From assembly GCA_018674025.1 (NCBI GenBank), contig JABHBC010000134.1, positions 1 to 11,978 on the forward strand: a stretch of DNA of 11,978 nucleotides, given 5' to 3'. The first letter of the stretch is position 1. Each line of letters starts with the position of its first letter. Below, in pieces: positions 6,941 through 11,978 of this stretch. The notes beneath the pieces are model-generated. The model had not been told where the DNA came from. It searched no databases and saw only the letters and a program-made list of their open reading frames with translations. The position numbers and the translations under genes are program-made. Source of the stretch: Flavobacteriaceae bacterium. Its GTDB lineage: Bacteria; Bacteroidota; Bacteroidia; Flavobacteriales; Flavobacteriaceae.

Positions 6941-7096
6941 ATGAAATTAATTTTCTTTAAAATACTTGCTAAACTTAACAAACTTCTGTTGCCTAGTCTC
7001 TCCAAAAGAAGAATTGATCTCACCAAGATTACATTGATGGAAAAAGCTATTTTAGGATGGAAATTATTCATAACTAAAAAAGTAATTAATCAGTAA
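6941..7096 (+). CDS. Small basic protein, 51 residues, conserved-looking flavobacterial family
   Basis: An ATG-to-TAA frame encodes a basic protein that begins MKLIFFKILAKLNKLLLPSL, continues SKRRIDLTK (21-29), and ends KAILGWKLFITKK (35-47) plus VINQ. The layout (amphipathic N-terminal helix, LPS turn, K/R-rDL-K, then an A-I-x-GW-x-x-x-TK helix) matches, from memory, a roughly 50-residue protein found across Flavobacteriia that databases sometimes label 'SsrA-binding protein' although it is far shorter than SmpB (about 150). I do not know its function and do not endorse that label. No signal peptide is apparent; net charge is strongly positive, fitting RNA or membrane contact. It lies divergent to the nuclease (66 nt) and 149 nt before the protease. 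TAAATTTA (6919-6926) is a near-match -7 box. A longer antisense frame here is its shadow. Confidence 0.72.
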   Translation: MKLIFFKILAKLNKLLLPSLSKRRIDLTKITLMEKAILGWKLFITKKVINQ

Positions 7097-7245
7097 GAAG
7101 AATTCTGTAAAAAAAACATAAACATACTAAATCAAATGGTTTCACTGTAAATAAGATTACTGAAGTTAAGTTTATGTTAAATTCAAACTCATAACAAATA
7201 ATTGTGTTGATTTACTTAAATTTGAATTACCAAAATTCAAATCAA
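7097..7245 (+). promoter_or_regulatory. Intergenic region with putative -7 box (7217-7224) for the protease-plug lipoprotein unit
   Basis: TAAATTTG at 7217-7224 is an exact TAnnTTTG match and would start the transcript near 7228-7231, about 15 nt before the ATG at 7246. No TTG is found 17-23 nt upstream. The box lies inside the longer frame that opens at GTG 7204, which argues against that upstream start. The stretch is otherwise plain AT-rich sequence with no terminator-like hairpin after the small gene. Confidence 0.4.
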
Positions 7246-10026
7246 ATGAAATCATTTATACATTACTTTATTCTTTTTTTATTATTTACAAGTTATAGTT
7301 TTTCTCAAAATTATGATCAAGATTTTCTGGACGGAACAATAATGTTCGAATTAGATGAAAGTGTTCTTTCCTTTGATATTATCAATCAAACTGATAAAAA
7401 CATAATTAGTAAAAATGAAAATATTTCTGATTATCCAGAGCTTGCAATAATATTTAACGAAATAGATGTATTAAAGCTTGAAAGACCCAGTTATTTTACA
7501 AACAAAAGAAGTCTTCAAACTATATTCAGAATAGAATTTTCAGATTTTGACAAAATTGATGAACTAATATCCGAACTAGAGCAGTTAAGTATTGTTAAAT
7601 ATGCTGAAAAAGAGCCAATTTATAAACTTGACTTTATTCCCAATGACGCTCAACATTTTGGTAATAACAAATGGTACCATACACTTGTAAATTCTGAACA
7701 GGCATGGGACATTACATTAGGAAGTAGTAATGTTAAAATAGCAATTATTGATAATGGAGTTGCAAATAACCACGATGACTTAACAATTTACAAACAAAGA
7801 GATGTCTCTGACAATGATAATGACGCTTCACCTGCTGTATACTACAATCAAAATGGAGGTTGGTCTCATGGAACACATTGTGCTGGCTTAGCAGCTGCAG
7901 ATATTAATAACGGAACAGGAATTGCTTCTTTAGGCGGAAATGCAGAAATAATAGCAGTAAAAGCTACCCCAAGTTCGGCTGATGGTGGTTCAATATATAA
8001 TAGCTACAATGGAATTCAATGGGCCTGTGAGAATGGTGCTAATGTAGTAAGTATGTCCTATGGCTCAGCAAATCAATCTGAAGCAATACAAAATCTTATT
8101 AATAATTACCCTGAAGTAATTTTTATTGCTGCTGCTGGAAATGATAATGTTAGTACAATATTTTATCCTGCTGGATATCAAAATGTAATTGGAGTAGGTT
8201 CAGTTGATGGGAATGACTTAAAATCATCTTTCTCTAACTATAATGCAGGATTATTCGCATGGGTCGATATAGCGTCACCTGGTGGATATACTTTTGGTGG
8301 TTTATTAAGTACAGTTTATACTTCTAGCGGTAATTCTTATGCAAAATTTGGTGGAACTTCTATGGCAGCACCATTTGCTGCCGGATTAGTTGGTCAGATG
8401 TTAAGTATTAATCCTAGTTTAACACACGACGAGGTGTTGAATTGTTTACAATCAACTGGTGTGGAAATTGATCAAAATATTGGAAATAGAATTGATGCAG
8501 ATGCAGCTCTAGAATGTGTTCAATCTTCCTTAAGCGGAGATCCCATTCCATGGTTTAATACCTCTGAATTAAATATTTATGAAGGAGGTTTTGTCACATT
8601 TACTGATAATTCAATTGGTGGAGGTAATGATATAACTAATTGGGAATGGACTTTTGAAGGAGGTAACCCTTCATCATTTTCTGGTCAAAACCCTCCAGAT
8701 ATTTTTTACTCAACACAGGGATCATACGATGTAACATTGGAAGTAACAAATTCGCAAAGTACACAATCTTTATTTAAGGAATCACATATTGTAGTTTCTG
8801 AAGAACCCTCTGGTGTTTGGATTAGCCAAAACACTTCATTTCCTAATGCTAGTACAGGAGTTAGAAACATTTCAATTGTTGACGAAAATGTGGTTTGGGC
8901 TAGTGGTTATGATGGTAGTGGAAATGGTGCAAACTACCAAGTTTACTCAAGAACAAGCAATGGCGGATCGTCGTGGACTAGTGGAAATATAAATTTAGGA
9001 GACACTAACCTTGGAATTGCTATGATTAGTGCTATTAGCTCGACAACAGCATGGGTAGTTGGTTACCCAACAGCTGCTGGTCAAACAGGCGGTATTTGGA
9101 AAACTACAAACGGAGGTAGTAGCTGGACTAGACAAAATACAGCATCTTATAATTCCAGTGGCTCTTTTACGAACGTAGTTTATTTTTGGGATGAAAATTA
9201 TGGGTTCGCTCAAGGCGATCCAATTGGTGGTGAATACGAACTTTATGTTACTTCAGACGGTGGTAATAACTGGGAAGCTGTTCCAGGTGAAAACATACCT
9301 AATCCAGGTGGAGGAGAATATGGCTATGTAGGTCAAATTGAAGTTGTTGGAGATAATGTTTGGTATACAACAAATTCAACTACATTATATCATTCAACAG
9401 ATAGAGGAAATACTTGGCAAGCATATCAGTGTCCTGTAAACGATTTTAGTGGTGATGCAATTTCGTTTAGTGATGCTAATAATGGAATAATTGTAAGTGA
9501 AACAAATGTATACAGAACTTATGACTCTGGTGAAAATTGGACTCAAATTGATCCAAATGGGCCAGTTAACAGTATTGGAATTAGTTATGTAGAAGGCACA
9601 GAGACTATCTTCTCTACCTCTACTTCAGGATCTTCTCAAAGTTTTGATGGTGGTATTACTTGGAATCCTATAGATAATGAAACTTTTCTTGGAGTTGAGT
9701 TCTTAAATTCAACTACCGGATGGGCTGGTTCTTTTAACGGAGATCTTGCTGGAGGAATATGGAAATGGAGTGACTTTTCATTGAGTCAAGATGAAATGTC
9801 CAACGAATCTAACTTTAAAATATATCCAAATCCGGTTGATGATGTTCTAAACATAAAAAGTACAAATGATATTAATTCGACTATATACGATATCACTGGC
9901 AAGAAAGTATTAGAAAGTAATTCAAAAAATATTAACTTAGAAAAGCTAACCAAAGGAATTTATATAATTAAAATTAAAGACTTAGTTTACAACATTACTG
10001 AATCAATTAAAATCGTAAAAAAATAA
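7246..10026 (+). CDS. Secreted S8 subtilisin-like serine protease with PKD domain, Asp-box propeller and T9SS sorting tail
   Basis: Predicted extracellular endopeptidase, 926 residues. Signal peptide 1-21 (MKSFIHYFILFLLFTSYSFS); propeptide about 25-130; S8 catalytic domain about 140-428 with the triad D169 (AIIDNGV), H208 (SHGTHCAGL) and S372 (GGTSMAAPFAAG), and oxyanion N299 (AAGND); PKD-like domain about 435-518 (WEWTFEGGNPSS ... GSYDVTLEVTN); a Ycf48/sortilin-like beta-propeller about 522-845 with six Asp-box motifs of type S/T-x-D/N-x-G-x-x-W near 570, 620, 670, 718, 760 and 800; Por sorting domain 855-926 (FKIYPNPVDDVLNI ... KLTKGIYIIKI). ATG 7246 is chosen over GTG 7204 because it starts directly with the signal peptide and the likely promoter lies between them. 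The lipoprotein gene follows after 2 nt. The catalytic residues are intact, so it should be active; its substrate is not deducible. Confidence 0.95.
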   Translation: MKSFIHYFILFLLFTSYSFSQNYDQDFLDGTIMFELDESVLSFDIINQTDKNIISKNENISDYPELAIIFNEIDVLKLERPSYFTNKRSLQTIFRIEFSDFDKIDELISELEQLSIVKYAEKEPIYKLDFIPNDAQHFGNNKWYHTLVNSEQAWDITLGSSNVKIAIIDNGVANNHDDLTIYKQRDVSDNDNDASPAVYYNQNGGWSHGTHCAGLAAADINNGTGIASLGGNAEIIAVKATPSSADGGSIYNSYNGIQWACENGANVVSMSYGSANQSEAIQNLINNYPEVIFIAAAGNDNVSTIFYPAGYQNVIGVGSVDGNDLKSSFSNYNAGLFAWVDIASPGGYTFGGLLSTVYTSSGNSYAKFGGTSMAAPFAAGLVGQMLSINPSLTHDEVLNCLQSTGVEIDQNIGNRIDADAALECVQSSLSGDPIPWFNTSELNIYEGGFVTFTDNSIGGGNDITNWEWTFEGGNPSSFSGQNPPDIFYSTQGSYDVTLEVTNSQSTQSLFKESHIVVSEEPSGVWISQNTSFPNASTGVRNISIVDENVVWASGYDGSGNGANYQVYSRTSNGGSSWTSGNINLGDTNLGIAMISAISSTTAWVVGYPTAAGQTGGIWKTTNGGSSWTRQNTASYNSSGSFTNVVYFWDENYGFAQGDPIGGEYELYVTSDGGNNWEAVPGENIPNPGGGEYGYVGQIEVVGDNVWYTTNSTTLYHSTDRGNTWQAYQCPVNDFSGDAISFSDANNGIIVSETNVYRTYDSGENWTQIDPNGPVNSIGISYVEGTETIFSTSTSGSSQSFDGGITWNPIDNETFLGVEFLNSTTGWAGSFNGDLAGGIWKWSDFSLSQDEMSNESNFKIYPNPVDDVLNIKSTNDINSTIYDITGKKVLESNSKNINLEKLTKGIYIIKIKDLVYNITESIKIVKK

Positions 10027-10028
10027 TT

Positions 10029-10433
10029 ATGAAAAAGTTACTACTAATTTCAATTCTAATTTTATCTTTTGGATGTAAATCTTCAACAGATAGTTCAACA
10101 GATAGAATAAAAAGTTCTGGATATGGGATTTCTCCTGGTGCAACTTCCTTGGCGGACGTTATTATTGGTAAATTTCCAGGGATTAAAGTCGAAGGATCTA
10201 ATATGGCGAACTCCAATCCAAGGTTTGTAATAAGAGGTGGTACTATGTCAATGAATAATCCAGCTTATGCTATTTTTGATATTGATGGACAAATTTACAC
10301 TGATTATCCAAGTTTTATTAATCCACAGAATATTAAAAGTATTGTAATTTTAAAATCAATGATTGCAGCCAATAAATATGGAGGTCAAGGTCGTGGAGGA
10401 GCTATAGTTATAAAAATGAAATCTAGTCAATAG
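10029..10433 (+). CDS. Lipoprotein consisting of a solo TonB-receptor plug-like domain
   Basis: 134 residues: lipoprotein signal MKKLLLISILILSFGC with C16 as the likely lipidated cysteine (SFGC is a relaxed lipobox common in Bacteroidota), a Ser/Thr-rich linker (17-30), then a domain (about 33-132) resembling the plug of SusC/TonB-dependent receptors: SLADVIIGKFPGIKVEG (40-56), PRFVIRGGTMSMNNPAYAIF (64-83), the DG of IDGQIY (85-90), INPQNIKSIVILKS (97-110), ANKYGGQGRGGAIVIKMK (114-131). No beta-barrel follows, because the frame ends at a proper stop and the next gene is on the other strand, so this is not an obviously truncated receptor. It starts 2 nt after the protease stop, implying co-expression. 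Its end overlaps the SOUL gene by 11 nt, tail to tail. It could be a periplasmic or surface partner of a receptor or the protease; the role is unknown. Confidence 0.85.
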   Translation: MKKLLLISILILSFGCKSSTDSSTDRIKSSGYGISPGATSLADVIIGKFPGIKVEGSNMANSNPRFVIRGGTMSMNNPAYAIFDIDGQIYTDYPSFINPQNIKSIVILKSMIAANKYGGQGRGGAIVIKMKSSQ

Positions 10434-10437
10434 ATTT
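10419..10437. terminator. Weak inverted repeat across the overlapping convergent stop codons
   Basis: AAATCTA (10419-10425) and TAGATTT (10431-10437) are perfect inverted repeats with a 5-nt loop. Each arm contains one of the two TAG stop codons (plug lipoprotein on plus, SOUL on minus). The stem has only one G-C pair per seven and no long T-tract, so as a terminator it would be weak; part of the symmetry is forced by facing TAG codons. Confidence 0.25.
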
Positions 10438-10992
10438 AATATCTTCTGAGTAATTTATTTCAATAATAATTTCATTTCTTCTGCTGAAGAATTTAAATGG
10501 GCTATTGTAAGAAACATAAGATGGCTTTCCTATAACATCTATATTTTTTTCTTTTAAAATTTTATATAGCTTATTGGTATTGGATTCAACTTTAAATGAA
10601 TTAGAATATCCACCATATTTTAAGGAAGCAAAATAACCAGCTTTGGACTCAATAATCATTACATCTTTGTCATTTGGTTTATGTATGTTATTTATATCAA
10701 ATTCTCTAGGCATTACAAAGTCCATTGAACTACCATTGGAGTCATTGTTCATATAAACTGGAGTAGTCATCGCTATTTTTTCATTAGTTTTATTATTTCC
10801 GCTTATGTAACTAAACAGTTTCCTGAAATTATTATTCGAGTTTGAGGTTGAAACAACTCTAGCTTTTAATGACTTAGGATAGTGTCTTATTTCAAAATCG
10901 TTAGATTTATCAATTAAATTATATTTTTGAGTTTCATAAGTTTGAGTAAACATAAATAAAGGAAAAAGAGTTAATAAAATAAATCTATTCAT
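10423..10992 (-). CDS. SOUL-family heme-binding-like protein, predicted exported
   Basis: 189 residues with an N-terminal hydrophobic segment (MNRFILLTLFPLFMF) that looks like a signal peptide, then a SOUL/HBP domain over the rest: YETQKYNLIDKSNDFEIRHY (19-38), FRKLFSYISGNNKTNEKIAM (56-75) with TTPVYM (76-81), MDFVMPREF (90-98), and the C-terminal YNSPFKFFSRRNEIIIEI (162-179). Length suits one SOUL domain. Eukaryotic members bind heme or porphyrin; for bacterial members the ligand is seldom established, so heme binding is only a family-based guess. Its ATG overlaps the end of the upstream hydrolase gene by 8 nt (ATGAATAG), so the two are coupled. Whether the mature protein is periplasmic or outside cannot be told; there is no lipobox and no Por tail. 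Confidence 0.9.
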   Translation of the reverse strand: MNRFILLTLFPLFMFTQTYETQKYNLIDKSNDFEIRHYPKSLKARVVSTSNSNNNFRKLFSYISGNNKTNEKIAMTTPVYMNNDSNGSSMDFVMPREFDINNIHKPNDKDVMIIESKAGYFASLKYGGYSNSFKVESNTNKLYKILKEKNIDVIGKPSYVSYNSPFKFFSRRNEIIIEINYSEDIKSID

Positions 10993-11978
10993 AGGAACTA
11001 TTTTTAATAATTTTAATTGTGTTATTTTTAACTTTTAACACATATATACCAGATGATAAGTGACTTAAATTAATAATTTCAAGATTATTTCTAATTTCTC
11101 CATCTAAGACTATTTGACCTAAATTATTTAAAATTATATATTTTTGATTATTATTAAAATCACTTTTTAAAGTTATAAAATCTACAACAGGATTAGGATA
11201 AAAATTGATTAAAGAATATTGATTATCATTAAAACTAAAAGTCTCTAAATTATTTTGATAAATAGATGCTTGTTCAGGATACTCTAAAAGAAGTGGAAAA
11301 TAACAATCATTATCATCAGCAAAATAATTTAACCATGATAAAACAATTTTTCCCACGTAATTATTAGCTGTAGAAGGAAATCTTCCAGTTGAATGATTCC
11401 CATTTTCAATTTCATAAATTGCCTTTGGGGTTGTATTAGGCGTATAATCATAATGAATATTAGCATGATTATCTACAATTGAAACTGTATCATCTTGACC
11501 ACTAATAACTAATAAAGGAACTGGATGATTTAAATAATCATAATCAACAACTGATTGTTGAATCCAAGGATTAAGACTAATTACAGATTTTAAACTATTG
11601 TCTATAGTAGCCGCAATTTGAGCTCCACCCCCACCCATTGAGTGGCCTCCAACTGAAATTTTACTTACATCTATTTTTTGATAAACAGGAGAATCATTTC
11701 TAGTATTTTCTTCATGCAATGTCTGAACTGCATCTAAAAGTGCATTGGCTCTATCCTCCGGGAAATCTGTTGGAGTATTTGTCCCTATAGTCATAACAAT
11801 GATTCCATGAGAGGCTAAATAAGGACCCCATGTAGATACAGCAAATTCAGGGCTTACAAACCCAGGAACAAGAATTAAACTTGAAAAAGGTCCTTCTACA
11901 TCAATGGGATAGTACAATGTAGCTCCCATATATTCAGGACCGTCTCGCATGCCATCATTTTCGACAATTGTTTGGGAT
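10985..11978 (-). CDS. Secreted polyester-hydrolase/cutinase-like alpha/beta hydrolase with T9SS sorting tail (5' partial)
   Basis: The frame is open to the right edge (330 residues visible; the signal peptide is missing, so the ATG at 11948-11950 is internal). Numbering from that Met: GATLYYP (9-15), oxyanion-side LVPGF (27-31), WGPYLASHGIIVMTI (41-55), the nucleophile elbow GGHSMGGGGAQ (101-111, S104), NPW (127-129), acid SGQDDTV (150-156, D154), base NGNHSTGR (183-190, H186), then a Por sorting domain 236-321 (INFYPNPVVDFITL ... LSSGIYVLKV). The block order and the GHSMGGGG elbow match the cutinase/PET-hydrolase group of the DLH-like family, with H before the serine as in actinobacterial cutinases and W129 at the place of the conserved substrate-side Trp. 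Substrate in nature (polyester, cutin, lipid) is unknown; plain esterase activity is the safe call. It overlaps the SOUL gene by 8 nt. Confidence 0.87.
   Translation of the reverse strand, partial: SQTIVENDGMRDGPEYMGATLYYPIDVEGPFSSLILVPGFVSPEFAVSTWGPYLASHGIIVMTIGTNTPTDFPEDRANALLDAVQTLHEENTRNDSPVYQKIDVSKISVGGHSMGGGGAQIAATIDNSLKSVISLNPWIQQSVVDYDYLNHPVPLLVISGQDDTVSIVDNHANIHYDYTPNTTPKAIYEIENGNHSTGRFPSTANNYVGKIVLSWLNYFADDNDCYFPLLLEYPEQASIYQNNLETFSFNDNQYSLINFYPNPVVDFITLKSDFNNNQKYIILNNLGQIVLDGEIRNNLEIINLSHLSSGIYVLKVKNNTIKIIKNSSYE

Noticed and set aside
6859..7071. 70-codon minus-strand reading frame between nuclease and protease
   Set aside because: It is antisense to the more plausible 51-residue plus-strand gene, overlaps the nuclease start in another frame, and its composition does not resemble a known protein.
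8995..9213. 72-codon minus-strand frame inside the protease propeller
   Set aside because: Shadow of repetitive Asp-box coding sequence.
8806..9780. Possible tandem DNA repeat in the protease gene
   Set aside because: The repetition is at protein level (Asp-boxes); the nucleotide copies are too divergent and unevenly spaced to be a recent DNA repeat.
10007..10216. 69-codon minus-strand frame over the protease/plug junction
   Set aside because: Antisense to two well-supported genes.
1..11978. Defence system, prophage, transposon, CRISPR or biosynthetic cluster
   Set aside because: No transposase, integrase, Cas, restriction or toxin-antitoxin gene, no array-like repeats, and composition is even across the window.

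Overview
The window is a low-GC, gene-dense stretch that reads as the chromosome of a marine or aquatic Flavobacteriia-type Bacteroidota. The evidence is the AT-rich sequence, AT-rich flavobacterial-style promoter elements (TAnnTTTG -7 boxes), a Bacteroidota-style purM-prfA-pyrF cluster, and three predicted secreted proteins with C-terminal type IX secretion (T9SS, Por) sorting domains. No tRNA, rRNA, CRISPR array, transposase or phage gene was recognised, so this looks like ordinary chromosome and not an island.

Layout. (1) 1-2648, minus strand: purM -> prfA -> pyrF, a housekeeping cluster for purine synthesis, translation termination and pyrimidine synthesis; pyrF runs off the left edge. 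(2) 2649-2929: a divergent regulatory region. It holds a short-leader purM promoter and a well-formed -33/-7 promoter for glnII, followed by an unusually long leader (about 130 nt) with a 10-bp inverted repeat and two mini-ORFs, the second overlapping the glnII start as TAATG. (3) 2930-3937, plus: a eukaryotic-type (GSII) glutamine synthetase, closed by a strong bidirectional terminator that also contains the stop codon of the facing gene. (4) 3984-6874, minus: a secreted endonuclease I (LTD-like, Calx-beta, nuclease and T9SS domains) followed 8 nt later by a CaCA-type sodium/calcium antiporter. (5) 6941-7096, plus: a small 51-residue gene, easily missed, resembling a short conserved flavobacterial family. 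(6) 7246-10433, plus: a secreted S8 subtilase with a PKD domain, an Asp-box beta-propeller and a T9SS tail, followed 2 nt later by a lipoprotein that consists of a solo TonB-receptor plug-like domain. (7) 10423-11978, minus: a polyester-hydrolase/cutinase-like alpha/beta hydrolase with a T9SS tail (start outside the window), overlapping by 8 nt a SOUL heme-binding-family protein.

Functionally, the left third is core nucleotide and nitrogen metabolism. The right two thirds serve a surface/secretion lifestyle: extracellular nuclease, protease and ester hydrolase that could mobilise DNA, protein and ester polymers, with nucleotides and ammonia feeding the core genes. The most novel-looking items are the PETase-like secreted hydrolase coupled to a SOUL protein, the stand-alone plug lipoprotein coupled to a T9SS protease, the structured glnII leader, and the small plus-strand gene. 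I do not see a convincing multi-gene defence or other wholly new system.
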